DNA of 39,161 bases from Elusimicrobiota bacterium (GTDB lineage Bacteria; Elusimicrobiota; Elusimicrobia; UBA1565; UBA9628), in the NCBI GenBank assembly GCA_026388095.1, contig JAPLKL010000048.1, forward strand, positions 1 through 39,161, written 5' to 3'. The position numbers and the translations under genes are program-made. Positions 8,333 to 16,267 of this stretch are shown here, piece by piece. Below the pieces are notes generated by a model. It had not been told where the DNA came from, searched no databases, and was given only the letters and a program-made list of their open reading frames with translations. Position 1 is the first letter of the stretch, and each line of letters begins with the position of its first letter.

Positions 8333-8947
8333 ATGGCCGTCGAACTCGACTGGGAGGAGGACGCCCGGCCCCTCATGTACCGCACGGCGGGCCCCTTCGG
8401 CCGCTGGCTCATGATGGCGGTCTGGCGCCTCAAGGTCTCGGGCCTGGAGCATGTCCCGGCGCACGGCGCCGCGCTCATCGCCAGCAACCACGTCTCCTTC
8501 ATCGACCCGCCGTTGGTGGGCTGGGCCGCCCTGCCGGCGCGCAGCCTCCGGTACTTGGCCAAGATGGAACTCTTCCGGATCCCGCTCCTGGGCTGGTTCA
8601 TGCGCAATGTCGGCTGCATCCCTCTGGACCGGGGGCGGGCCGACATCGGCGCGGTGCGCACGGCCTTGGATGTCCTCGGCCGCGGCCGCTGTCTGCTGGT
8701 CTTCCCGGAAGGGACGCGCTCCAAGGACGGCCGGCCCGGCCGACCCCGGGGCGGCGTGGGATTCCTGGCGGGCAAGAGCGGCGCGCCGGTCGTCCCGGCG
8801 CGCGTGGTCAACACGGACCGGCTCTTGAGCCTGCGGCCGCTCGAGGTCCGGTTCGGAGAGCCTTTGCGCTTCTCCGGAGATCCAGCGGACCGGGGCCAGT
8901 GCCAAGCCTTCGCGGAACTGGTGATGGGGCGGATATTTTCACTATAA
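8333..8947 (+). CDS. plsC: 1-acyl-sn-glycerol-3-phosphate acyltransferase (PlsC family)
   Basis: This 204-residue membrane-associated acyltransferase makes phosphatidic acid from lysophosphatidic acid. The HX4D catalytic motif is NHVSFID (His53, Asp58), and the glycerol-phosphate motif FPEGTRS is at 124-130. Hydrophobic stretches near 24-34 and 83-90 are consistent with monotopic membrane binding. The gene begins 6 bp after cmk and ends at 8947. A -10-like TATAAT overlaps its stop codon. A separate PlsY gene (22813-23457) supplies the preceding acylation step. Confidence 0.92.
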   Translation: MAVELDWEEDARPLMYRTAGPFGRWLMMAVWRLKVSGLEHVPAHGAALIASNHVSFIDPPLVGWAALPARSLRYLAKMELFRIPLLGWFMRNVGCIPLDRGRADIGAVRTALDVLGRGRCLLVFPEGTRSKDGRPGRPRGGVGFLAGKSGAPVVPARVVNTDRLLSLRPLEVRFGEPLRFSGDPADRGQCQAFAELVMGRIFSL

Positions 8948-8948
8948 T
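8919..8948 (+). promoter_or_regulatory. Possible internal promoter for rpsA
   Basis: TATAAT at 8943-8948 is a perfect -10 hexamer in otherwise GC-rich DNA, but the best -35 (TGGTGA at 8919-8924, 18-base spacer) is poor. A start near 8955 would give rpsA a leader of about 62 nt. A dedicated promoter would make sense for a highly expressed ribosomal gene inside an operon, but the evidence is one hexamer. Confidence 0.35.
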
Positions 8949-9017
8949 GTGCATGTCGCAGCGGCACCCAGCGCCCGGCGGCCCTGAGCCGGCCCGGCGC
9001 CTTCCAGGAGAACCCTC

Positions 9018-10277
9018 ATGGCAACCGTAGAAGATCGCATCGAGAATCAGCTTCCCACCCCGGCGACGAGCCAGGGCGAGCCGTCCCTGGAGGAGAACCC
9101 TTCTCCTGCCCCTGAAGGGGCGGCGCCTTCGGCAGAAGGGGAGATCTCCATGGAGGCGCTCTTGGCCAGCCAGGACGAGCTCCAGCAGAAGCTCTCCGGC
9201 AAACAGGTGGCCTGGGTCAAGGTCATCTCCACGACCAAGGATTATGTCCTGGTGGATGTGGGGGAGAAGAACGAGGGCTCGATCCCGGTCTCTGAATTCG
9301 ACGGCGAAGGAGATTCCGGCGAGCGCAAGCTGCCGGCCGCCGGCCAGCGCATCCCGGTCCTGCGCGCGGGCCCCGGTCGGCGCGACGGCCACACCATGCT
9401 CTCCTACAAGCGGGCGCGGGCCGAGACCGGCTGGGTGGCGGCGCTCAAAGCCTTCCAAGAGAAGGGCCGGGTGCGCGGCCGGGTCACGGCCGCCATCAAG
9501 GGCGGCTACCTCGTCAACGTCAACGGAGTGACGGCGTTCTTGCCCGCCTCCTTGGCCGATCTGCACCCGGTGCGCACCCCGGCCCGCATGGTCAACACCG
9601 GCGTGCGCTGCTACATCATCGAGGTCAACGAGGCCAAGCGCCAGCTCGTGCTCTCGCGCAAGGCCGTGCTCGAAGAGGAGGCCGCCAAGAGGCGGGCGCA
9701 GCTCATGACCGAACTGCGCGTCGGAGAGGTGCGCATCGGCCGGGTCCTGCACGTCGGCGCCAACGGCGTGACCGTGGACATCGGCGGCGTCGAGGGCACC
9801 GTGCGCATGAGCGACGTCTCTTGGGGCCTGCCCAAGCTGCCGCCCGGCGTGGAGCGCGGCTCCAAGGTGAAGGTCAAGGTGCTCTCCAAGCCCGCAGACG
9901 AGAAGTCCGTTGACCCCGTCCTGCTGGGCATGAAGCAGCTCACCTCCAACCCGGCGGACGCCCTGCGCCGCAAGTTTCCGCCCAAGACCGTGGTCAGGGG
10001 CAAGGTCGCCGAGTCCTCGCCGACGGGCCTGAAGCTCGCCCTGGAGGGTGGGGCGCCCGCCTTCTGCGCGGCCGCGGACTGCGACCCGGTCTCCGGCTAC
10101 AAGGCGGGGGACCCGGTCTCCGCCATCGTCCTGTCCGTCAACACCAACACCTTCGAGGTCATGGTCTCCGTCAATAAGTTCGAGGAGATCAAGGACCGCA
10201 AGCGCATGGCCCAGTACCTCAAGGCGCCTCCGCCGCTGACCCTCGGTCAACTCCTCTCGCCCGAGAAGGACGATTGA
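9018..10277 (+). CDS. rpsA: Ribosomal protein S1 (four S1 domains)
   Basis: This 419-residue RNA-binding protein brings mRNA to the 30S subunit. After an acidic, low-complexity N-terminus (1-45), four OB-fold S1 repeats are recognisable at about 60-130, 148-218, 233-308 and 325-395. The second contains GGYLVNVNGVTAFLP and the third GVEGTVRMSDVSW. E. coli S1 is about 557 residues with six domains, so this is a shorter form. AGGAG precedes the ATG at a good distance. Stop and the next TTG start overlap (TTGA at 10274-10277). Confidence 0.9.
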   Translation: MATVEDRIENQLPTPATSQGEPSLEENPSPAPEGAAPSAEGEISMEALLASQDELQQKLSGKQVAWVKVISTTKDYVLVDVGEKNEGSIPVSEFDGEGDSGERKLPAAGQRIPVLRAGPGRRDGHTMLSYKRARAETGWVAALKAFQEKGRVRGRVTAAIKGGYLVNVNGVTAFLPASLADLHPVRTPARMVNTGVRCYIIEVNEAKRQLVLSRKAVLEEEAAKRRAQLMTELRVGEVRIGRVLHVGANGVTVDIGGVEGTVRMSDVSWGLPKLPPGVERGSKVKVKVLSKPADEKSVDPVLLGMKQLTSNPADALRRKFPPKTVVRGKVAESSPTGLKLALEGGAPAFCAAADCDPVSGYKAGDPVSAIVLSVNTNTFEVMVSVNKFEEIKDRKRMAQYLKAPPPLTLGQLLSPEKDD

Positions 10278-11227
10278 CGGGACAGGCCACTCGCGTCCAA
10301 CCGGCCCGGCCGGTCTGGTCCGTCCTGGCCGGCTGGCTGAGATCGCCGTCGGTTTGGTTCGCGCTCTTGGCGGTCTCGGCCGGCCTCAGCGCGCTGGTCT
10401 ACTTCGGACTCATGCGGCCCTCCGCGGCGCTCCGGCCGCGCGCCGATTTCCCGGTCCGGCCCCAGATCGAGGCGGCCATCGCCGCCGCCCAAGTCCGGCT
10501 GGCGGCCAACCCGCAGGATTTCGCGGCGCTGGTCGAGGTGGGGATGCTGCATTTCGAGAACGGCGCGCAGACCTACCCGGACGCCGTCAATGAGCTTGAG
10601 GAGGCGCGGCGCCTGGGTTCCCTCGACTCCCGCATCTTCTACTGTCTGGGGGTGATGTATCAGGAGCTCGGCCTCTACCCCTTCGCTCTGGAGGAGTACC
10701 AGAAGCACCTGCGCAACTTCCCCGACGACAAGGAGGTGCGCATGCTCGCCGCGAAACTCTGCTATCATCAGGGCGACTATGAGGCCGCGGTCAAGGAGTA
10801 CGAGCGGCTCCGCTACCAGTATCCCAGCGATCCGCTGGTCATCGAGAATCTGGGGCTGAGCCTCTGGGGCGCGAAGCTCACCCAGCGCGCCCTGGAATGC
10901 TTCGCGGCGCTTAAGGCCGCGGGCGGCCTGCCGGCCCGCCGGGCGCAGTTCTACCTGGGGCAGATGGCTTTCGAGGCGGGCCGCTTCCAGGAGGCGCTCG
11001 ACCTCATGCAGAGCAGCCTGCCCGGCGATGACGATCCCGACTTCGGCATCCCCAAGGACCGCATGCACGCGGCCGTGGCCATGGCTTGGCAGAAGCTCAA
11101 CCGTCCGGACGAGGCTCGCGACGCCTGGCAGAGGGTCCTCAAGCTCGCGCCCAACGACGCCAAGGCGCTGGCGGCGCTGCGGGACCTCAACCGCCGCTCC
11201 CCGCAGAAGAGAGCCAAGAAGCGGTAA
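10274..11227 (+). CDS. Membrane-anchored TPR protein
   Basis: This 317-residue protein has a short basic N-terminus, one transmembrane helix at about 28-46 and a long helical domain. About five tetratricopeptide repeats can be traced between 75 and 305, for example AVNELEEARRLG, FALEEYQKHLRNFP, AAVKEYERLRYQYP and ARDAWQRVLKLAP. TPRs usually scaffold protein complexes; no enzymatic motif is present. The start is a TTG overlapping the rpsA stop, with AGAAGG a few bases upstream. The C-terminus is strongly basic (KRAKKR). Partner unknown. Confidence 0.85.
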   Translation: MTGQATRVQPARPVWSVLAGWLRSPSVWFALLAVSAGLSALVYFGLMRPSAALRPRADFPVRPQIEAAIAAAQVRLAANPQDFAALVEVGMLHFENGAQTYPDAVNELEEARRLGSLDSRIFYCLGVMYQELGLYPFALEEYQKHLRNFPDDKEVRMLAAKLCYHQGDYEAAVKEYERLRYQYPSDPLVIENLGLSLWGAKLTQRALECFAALKAAGGLPARRAQFYLGQMAFEAGRFQEALDLMQSSLPGDDDPDFGIPKDRMHAAVAMAWQKLNRPDEARDAWQRVLKLAPNDAKALAALRDLNRRSPQKRAKKR

Positions 11228-12451
11228 ATGCCCAAAGACCTTCGGATCGAGGGGCTGCCCGCCGCGGCGCTGGCCCGCCGCTTCGGCACGCCAGTCTTCG
11301 TCTACTCCCGGGCGGCGATCCTGGCCAGGCTGGAGCGCCTGCGCCGAGCCTTCTCCAGGCCGGGGACGTCGATCTGCTACGCGCTCAAGGCCAACCCGAA
11401 TCGGGCCGTGTGCCGCGTGCTCTCCGCGGCCGGGGCGGGAGCGGAGGTCGTCTCGGGGGGGGAGCTCTTGCGGGCCTTGGCCGCGGGCTTCGCGCCGGGA
11501 CGCATCGTGTTCTCCGGCGTGGGCAAGGCCGCCGAAGAGATGGACCTCGGCCTGCGCCGAGGCATCCTGACCTTCAACGTGGAGTCCGCCGAGGAGCTGA
11601 CCGCCTTGGAGCGCGCCGCCCGCCGGCGGCGGCGGGCCGCCCCTTTCTCGGTGCGCCTCAATCCGGACGTCAAGGCGCGCACGCACCCTCATGTGACCAC
11701 GGGCCGGGCCGAGAACAAGTTCGGGGTGGAGGCCGCCCTGGCCCTGGAGCTGGCGCGGCGCGGCCGCCGCAGCCGCTGGCTGGGCTTCACGGGGCTGCAT
11801 TGCCATATCGGCTCGCAGATCCGGGAGTTGAGGCCGTTTGCGCGGGCGGCGGCGGCCGTGGCCCGCGTTCTGCGGCGTCTGCAGGCCGAGGGCATACCGT
11901 TCTCGCTCGTGGATATGGGAGGCGGCCTGGGGGTCAGCTACGGCGCAGAGCGGGAGCTGGATTGCGCGGAGCTGGCGCGGACCATGGAGCGGGAGTTCTC
12001 GCCCTGGCCGCGCGCGCGCCTGCTCGTCGAGCCGGGGCGCTATCTCGTGGCCGACGCCGGGCTTCTGCTGACCCGCGTGCTCTATCGCAAGGAGACCTCC
12101 CGGCGCCGCTTCGTGATCGTGGACGCGGCCATGAACGACCTGGCCAGGCCGTCCCTCTACGGAGCCTTCCACCCCATCGCCCCGGCCCGGCCGAGGAGAG
12201 GGCCATGTCGGCGGGTGGACGTGGTCGGGCCGATCTGCGAATCCGGGGACTTCCTGGCCCGGCAGAGGCTTTTAGCGCCGGTGGAGCCCGGAGACATACT
12301 CGCCGTGGGCATGGCGGGCGCATACGGCTTCGCCATGAGCTCGCAATACAACTCTCGGCCGCGCGCGGCGGAGGTCCTTGTGTCGGGGGGGCGGGCTCGG
12401 CTGGCGCGCCGGCGGGAGACCGTGGCGGACATCGTGCGCGCCGAGCGCTGA
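11228..12451 (+). CDS. lysA: Diaminopimelate decarboxylase
   Basis: This 407-residue PLP enzyme of the alanine-racemase fold converts meso-diaminopimelate to lysine. The PLP lysine is Lys54 in YALKANPN. The HCHIGSQ motif follows in mid-protein, then MGGGLGVSY (phosphate-binding glycines), EPGRYLVADAG, and the intersubunit ICESGDFLA motif. The C-terminal GAYGFAMSSQYNSRP segment is diagnostic of LysA. The ATG follows the TPR gene stop directly. It is the last intact gene of the plus-strand operon. Confidence 0.95.
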   Translation: MPKDLRIEGLPAAALARRFGTPVFVYSRAAILARLERLRRAFSRPGTSICYALKANPNRAVCRVLSAAGAGAEVVSGGELLRALAAGFAPGRIVFSGVGKAAEEMDLGLRRGILTFNVESAEELTALERAARRRRRAAPFSVRLNPDVKARTHPHVTTGRAENKFGVEAALALELARRGRRSRWLGFTGLHCHIGSQIRELRPFARAAAAVARVLRRLQAEGIPFSLVDMGGGLGVSYGAERELDCAELARTMEREFSPWPRARLLVEPGRYLVADAGLLLTRVLYRKETSRRRFVIVDAAMNDLARPSLYGAFHPIAPARPRRGPCRRVDVVGPICESGDFLARQRLLAPVEPGDILAVGMAGAYGFAMSSQYNSRPRAAEVLVSGGRARLARRRETVADIVRAER

Positions 12452-12458
12452 GATTGCG

Positions 12459-12654
12459 ATGAGCAAGAAGAACGAGGCACCTGGAGGGGGGGGGAAGCCT
12501 CCAAAGACGGCATCTTCCCTCTAGGGATGAGGATCATCGGCGTCGGCGTGGCCGTGATCTTCTCCTGATCCCGGGGGGGTACATCCTTGTGGGTCTGGGC
12601 ATCTTCGCCCCTGAAAAGTTCCCGGCCAGCGATGGTTTTTTCAGGCCGGAATAG
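12459..12654 (+). pseudogene. Broken small membrane-protein gene after lysA
   Basis: An ATG at 12459, 7 bases after lysA, opens MSKKNEAPGGGG and stops at 12524. A run of nine G at 12486-12494 sits in that reading. Adding one G continues into EASKDGIFPLGMRIIGVG and a hydrophobic helix that stops in VIFS. A third frame then gives IPGGYILVGLGIFAPEKF and ends at TAG 12652-12654. The pieces together look like a small two-helix membrane protein (cytoplasmic basic start, helix, helix) with a homopolymer slip and a second lesion, probably an internal deletion. The family is not certain; DUF3098-like small proteins have this shape. Confidence 0.45.
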
Positions 12655-13319
12655 ACCATCAGAGGTCTTCCTGGTTTTTTTAGCGGCGTCGTCTTGATGG
12701 TTTTTCCCCTTGTCTTCCCTCTCCGGGTCCTGACATGGTCTTTTCCAGTCCCCCCGCTTTTCAGGATCCTTGGCTGATTTTGGCGCTTTCTCCTCACATG
12801 GTTTTCTGAAAAGTTGCCTGTTTTTAGGTTCCCTGCTCCTCTTCCCCTTTGTGGTCCGCCGGCGGTTGCCAAGCTTTTTGGGATCTCCCGAGTCTTGGGG
12901 CGGCTTGGACCAGGATAGCTTTCCTGGTCTTTTTGAGGGGTGACTATTTCAGGTTAGGAGCCTGGAAAGTCGGCAACTTTTTGGCTGCTTTCGGATCCTT
13001 CCTTCCCTAGATTTTAGGTCCGGCCGCGACTTCCATGGATTTTGGCAAAAATATTGCCTTCCCTTTGACTGCTAACTTTGAAAATATAAGAGAATGTGTT
13101 AAATAGAGCGATATTGTCTTGCAAATTGCAGTATATTCTCTGATATTATTCTAGTGATTGTAGGTATATATGGTGCCATTACTTTGCTGTTCTACGTAAC
13201 ATAATATATCTTATCGTAAGTAATGTGTTGGGATACAGCCGTTCCCCCATTCTGTCTTTTGAACGGCAATAATTAGATTTTGAGACGAGGCGATTTGGCT
13301 CGCGGTAGCGCGGTATCGG
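12655..13319. other. Long non-coding interval, T-rich then AT-rich
   Basis: No convincing gene is visible. The first ~370 bases are T-rich on the plus strand with six loose copies of TGGTYTTT (starting near 12633, 12672, 12698, 12736, 12799 and 12925). From about 13045 to 13260 the DNA is strongly AT-rich, unlike the surrounding GC-rich genome, suggesting transferred or degenerating DNA. A 112-codon basic open frame on the minus strand (12534-12872) looks accidental. Confidence 0.5.
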
Positions 13320-13838
13320 CTATGCCGGCCCGTTGATGGCGGCGGCCAGCTGATGCGCCAGCAAGAAAGCCTTTATGCGGCCGGGGCCGGTGAGCTCGTA
13401 GCGCCTGGCTCGTCTGGATCCTGACGACAAAAGCTCGCCTTGGGTGATGGCTGTCTGCAGGGCGCGATCCATGCGCTGCACCGGATAGCCGGATACCCTG
13501 AGCCATTTGGCTAGCTGGGCCGCCGTGGGCTTGGGCTGGTGCAAGAGCTTCTGGGAGGCTATCAGGAGCACGAGGCAGGCGTCCTTCAGGGGCCGGTCTC
13601 CGGGCAGCTTGGCCCTCAGGTGGATATCGTGGCCCTTGCGCTCGATCATGGCTTCCCACGGCAGCTCCGGATCCTGGCCGGGCTTGGCCTGGCTTCTAGG
13701 CGTTGAAGACGGGCCTGGCTGCGTCTGGAGGCTGGCGATGAACTCCTGTCTTTCCGCGCGGACGAAGTCCAGCGTGCCTTCGGCCTCGAATTCGGCTCCA
13801 TCCGGCAACTTCAATCGCAGCTTTTGTTGGTGCTCCAT
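13320..13838 (-). CDS. Hypothetical protein with C-terminal winged-helix-like region
   Basis: I do not recognise this 172-residue protein as a named family. Residues 6-36 (KLRLKLPDGAEFEAEG onward) look like a small beta-rich domain. Residues 39-62 are a Pro/Ser/Gln linker. Residues 84-160 are helical, then have a basic hairpin (SSGSRRARRYELT), the pattern of a winged helix-turn-helix. A sensor or adaptor plus DNA-binding arrangement is plausible but unproven. It stands alone in an AT-rich island with its own good promoter, and its GC content is nearer the genome than its flanks. The ATG at 13838 has no clear Shine-Dalgarno and lies about 12 bases from the -10. Confidence 0.65.
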   Translation of the reverse strand: MEHQQKLRLKLPDGAEFEAEGTLDFVRAERQEFIASLQTQPGPSSTPRSQAKPGQDPELPWEAMIERKGHDIHLRAKLPGDRPLKDACLVLLIASQKLLHQPKPTAAQLAKWLRVSGYPVQRMDRALQTAITQGELLSSGSRRARRYELTGPGRIKAFLLAHQLAAAINGPA

Positions 13839-13850
13839 GCTGGAGGCAAT

Positions 13851-13879
13851 ATTATGGCAAAGTCATGGTTATATGTCAA
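13851..13879 (-). promoter_or_regulatory. Sigma70-type promoter of the orphan gene
   Basis: On the minus strand TTGACA (13874-13879) and CATAAT (13851-13856) are separated by exactly 17 bases. The start would fall about 5-7 nt before the ATG at 13838, giving a nearly leaderless transcript. Confidence 0.65.
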
Positions 13880-14047
13880 AGGATTGTGGATATAGTGTGA
13901 ATAGGCGAACGGTGTTGTCTGTGGTGATTATTATATGTCATTAAGTATGGTCTATAAAATTTAAGAAAATAAATTAAGTCAGCGCTAAGACATATGCCTG
14001 TGGATAGACCTGTGCATGGACGCGCTTCTGTGAAGAGATTCAGACGA

Positions 14048-14141
14048 GGCGGCATATGCACATTGCTCACCCTCGGACGAGACTTCACTTCGCAGATTCT
14101 CGAATCGACTCGGATTGGGCGGCTCAAGCGCATATGCCGCC
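14048..14141. repeat. Hairpin-bounded repeat, copy A
   Basis: A 94-bp unit begins with GGCGGCATATGC (14048-14059) and ends with its exact reverse complement GCATATGCCGCC (14130-14141). Both ends are shared with copy B: the first 34 bases match copy B at about 27 positions, and 14111-14143 matches 14565-14597 at 27 of 33. The middle differs. Confidence 0.6.
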
Positions 14142-14289
14142 AGTTTTAATTTCAATGGGATCCCTTTTGTGTTTTTTCCGACGGTGAGCCGGTATGGGCG
14201 GCCCCCCGTCTTCTTCGCCGGCCTTCTGATTTCCTTGACGGCCTCCCGTTTCCCTCACATTTTCAAAAAATTGTTATTTATTTTGCAGC

Positions 14290-14321
14290 GCTATTCGCAT
14301 CGCGCGCGCGATGTGAATAGC
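14290..14321. repeat. Strong palindrome
   Basis: GCTATTCGCATCGCG (14290-14304) pairs with CGCGATGTGAATAGC (14307-14321). The single departure becomes a G-U pair in RNA. The hairpin core is an alternating CG tract. It is not followed directly by a T run, so it is not a standard terminator. Confidence 0.55.
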
Positions 14322-14448
14322 ACCGATATTTCCAGCGTTATTTTTCTAAAAACGTAGGACCATCTGCCCTCGCATGACGCTCGATTGCGCCTCATTCGTA
14401 CTTGCAGGAGAGGCGCTCATCCATCAGACACTTGTCGGACACGACCGG

Positions 14449-14597
14449 CGCGGCACATGCGCATCGATCACCATCGGACCAGGCTTAGTCGTCGAGAAAA
14501 GATGACGGGGACCGTGGTCCGCGCCCTCGGATCGATACCTCTCGCAACGGGCATCGTGAATCCCCGGATTGGGTGACTGAAGTGCATATGCCAGCAG
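14449..14597. repeat. Hairpin-bounded repeat, copy B
   Basis: This diverged copy of the 14048-14141 element has ends that still pair: GGCACATGC at 14452-14460 against GCATATGCC at 14584-14592, with one mismatch. Its middle is about 50 bases longer than copy A and contains its own small palindrome GGACCGTGGTCC near 14509-14520. Confidence 0.55.
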
Positions 14598-14800
14598 ACG
14601 AGCAGCGAGGTTGTCCGGTCGGGGGCGGTCTCCGGGGCTATTTTGGTGCCAGGAAAAACAGTTTAAACGTGCTTTCTGGGGTTTAAAATGAGGCTGTTCT
14701 TATTGGTCTACCCCCCTTCACCGGCCATTCTCCCGAATTACCTGCCAAAGGCGCCTTCTGGGGCATTTTCGGGGCTTCCAGGCCTACGGCAAGGATTGGT

Positions 14801-16219
14801 TTAGAACCGGCCGAAGGCTTCCAAAGTGTACTTCTTGGCCTTGGCGCCGTTGGTCGCGTTCGCTTTTCCGGTGCTGAAGAATGCGGCGGAGAGGGATATC
14901 CCGAAGCGGTCCTGCACGTTGTAGCGCAGGCGGAGGTCCCATTCGCTGCCGAGAGCGTGGCTGTCGTTGGCGGCGCGCTCGCTCTGGAAGACGTAGTAGT
15001 CCACGTCGAGGATGTAGCCTCTGTAGGCGGGCGGCGTGTAGCCGATGCCGACGATCACGATGCCGGAGTTGCCCTGCTGCAGGCCGCTGGCCGTGGTGGT
15101 GGAGCCGTAGTTGCCGCCGAAGGCGCTGTAGGGGGTGGCACCGAAGAAGTCGCCGAAGCCGGAGCGGTCCAGGCCGTTGAACTGGTGTCCGTGGGCCGGG
15201 AAGAAGGCCTCGTCGCGGGTGGGCGTGCCGGGGACGTCGCCGGAACCGCGCGCCACGCTCATGCGCGCGATGCCCTCGCCTAGGCGCGGCAGGGTTTGCT
15301 TCCACTTGGCCCGGGCGACCTGGGCGTTGCCGTTGTAGGTGATGCGGCCTGGGGGCGCGGCCAAGGGATCGCTGGGATTCCCGATGGGGGTGGCTAGGCC
15401 CTTTTCGAAGGCGGCCTCGCCGTCGAATACGATGGGGCCGTAGTTCAGGGCATAGCGCACGCTGGTGAAGCTCTTGAGGGTCTTGGATGCGTAGCAGGCG
15501 TCCGTGGGTGGAAGGAGTCCGCCGGAGCTGGGGTAGGTGCAGCCGTAGACCTGCTGAGTGCCCCGGTCGCGTTCAAAGAGCTGGTTGAGCTGCCAGACGC
15601 CTTCGCTGGGGAGGTCCACGGCGAAGCCGGCGAGGGCCAGCGAATTGTCCCCGTTGCCCTGGGTGGCGATCCGGGAGTCGCGGTCCGAGAAGACGAAGCC
15701 TTCGGCCTTCATGCCCCACCAGGGGAGGTCCCCCCTCACGGTGACGCCGGTGAGGCCGGCCCCGTCGTCATCGAGCAGGAGGCCGGAGCCTAGCCGGTAG
15801 TTCTGGCGGCCGAAGGTGGCCTCCATGGGGTAGCCGAGGAAGCGGTTGACCCGGAGGTAGGCGTTCTCCAGGAAGGGCGTGAAATCCGCGGAGGGGTAGT
15901 TGTTGGCGATGCGGTCGAAGGGCGCCTGCAGGGCCGTGGTGGAGCCGGTGACGCCGAGGGCGCGAAAGACGACGCCGAGGTCCATGGTCATCATCTCGCC
16001 GCCTTTGCGCTCGAGCTCTATGTTGCGCACGGCTATGCCGAGCCTGGCGTCGTTGGAGATGAAGGAATGGTTGTTCTGGGAGGTCTTGTCCCCGGTGAGG
16101 TTGAGGTTCGAATAGGAGATGGCCCGCATCTTGTAGGCGGCGGTGACGTCGAGGTTGGCGGCCCGGGCCGGGAGGGCGGCCGATAGCAGGAGGGCGCAGG
16201 CGCAGAGCCGTCGGTGCAT
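14801..16219 (-). CDS. Outer-membrane beta-barrel (porin-like) protein
   Basis: This 472-residue exported protein starts with a signal peptide (MHRRLCACALLLSAALPARA, cleavage near 20/21). Alternating hydrophobic/polar strands follow along its length, and it ends in an aromatic residue (AFGRF), the usual outer-membrane insertion signal. Segments such as ATFGRQNYRLGSGLLLDDDGAGLTG resemble alginate-export-type porins, but I cannot name a substrate. I chose the ATG at 16219, preceded by TAGGA at good spacing, over an upstream TTG at 16237. One cysteine pair sits in the mid-protein loop (GCTYPSS...DACYAS). Confidence 0.78.
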   Translation of the reverse strand: MHRRLCACALLLSAALPARAANLDVTAAYKMRAISYSNLNLTGDKTSQNNHSFISNDARLGIAVRNIELERKGGEMMTMDLGVVFRALGVTGSTTALQAPFDRIANNYPSADFTPFLENAYLRVNRFLGYPMEATFGRQNYRLGSGLLLDDDGAGLTGVTVRGDLPWWGMKAEGFVFSDRDSRIATQGNGDNSLALAGFAVDLPSEGVWQLNQLFERDRGTQQVYGCTYPSSGGLLPPTDACYASKTLKSFTSVRYALNYGPIVFDGEAAFEKGLATPIGNPSDPLAAPPGRITYNGNAQVARAKWKQTLPRLGEGIARMSVARGSGDVPGTPTRDEAFFPAHGHQFNGLDRSGFGDFFGATPYSAFGGNYGSTTTASGLQQGNSGIVIVGIGYTPPAYRGYILDVDYYVFQSERAANDSHALGSEWDLRLRYNVQDRFGISLSAAFFSTGKANATNGAKAKKYTLEAFGRF

Positions 16220-16267
16220 GCGGGATAATCCTAGCAAATTGGGGGCTTTTCGGGATGCGGGCCGGCG

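Larger units (their letters stand above)
13880..14800. other. Long non-coding interval with repeats and hairpins
   Basis: About 920 bases without a supportable gene. It is AT-rich at 13880-13980 and 14260-14350 and GC-rich elsewhere. It holds two diverged copies of a hairpin-bounded element (14048-14141 and 14449-14597), a separate strong palindrome (14290-14321) and, near 13990, an isolated CATATGCC that echoes the element ends. The last ~200 bases before the beta-barrel gene stop show nothing recognisable. Confidence 0.55.

Noticed and set aside
10247-12172. A 641-codon minus-strand frame
   Set aside because: It is antisense to the TPR gene and lysA, and its composition is typical of a shadow frame.
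12534-12872. A 112-codon basic minus-strand frame in the gap after lysA
   Set aside because: It has very biased Arg/Lys/Gly/Pro content, no ribosome site or promoter, overlaps the decayed membrane-protein remnant, and has no recognisable fold.
13273-13659. A 128-codon minus-strand frame overlapping the orphan gene
   Set aside because: The overlapping 13320-13838 reading has better composition, a promoter at the right distance and a plausible domain layout.
12655-14800. CRISPR array or integron attC sites in the island
   Set aside because: There are only two diverged repeat copies at unequal spacing, no regular spacers, no cas or integrase gene.
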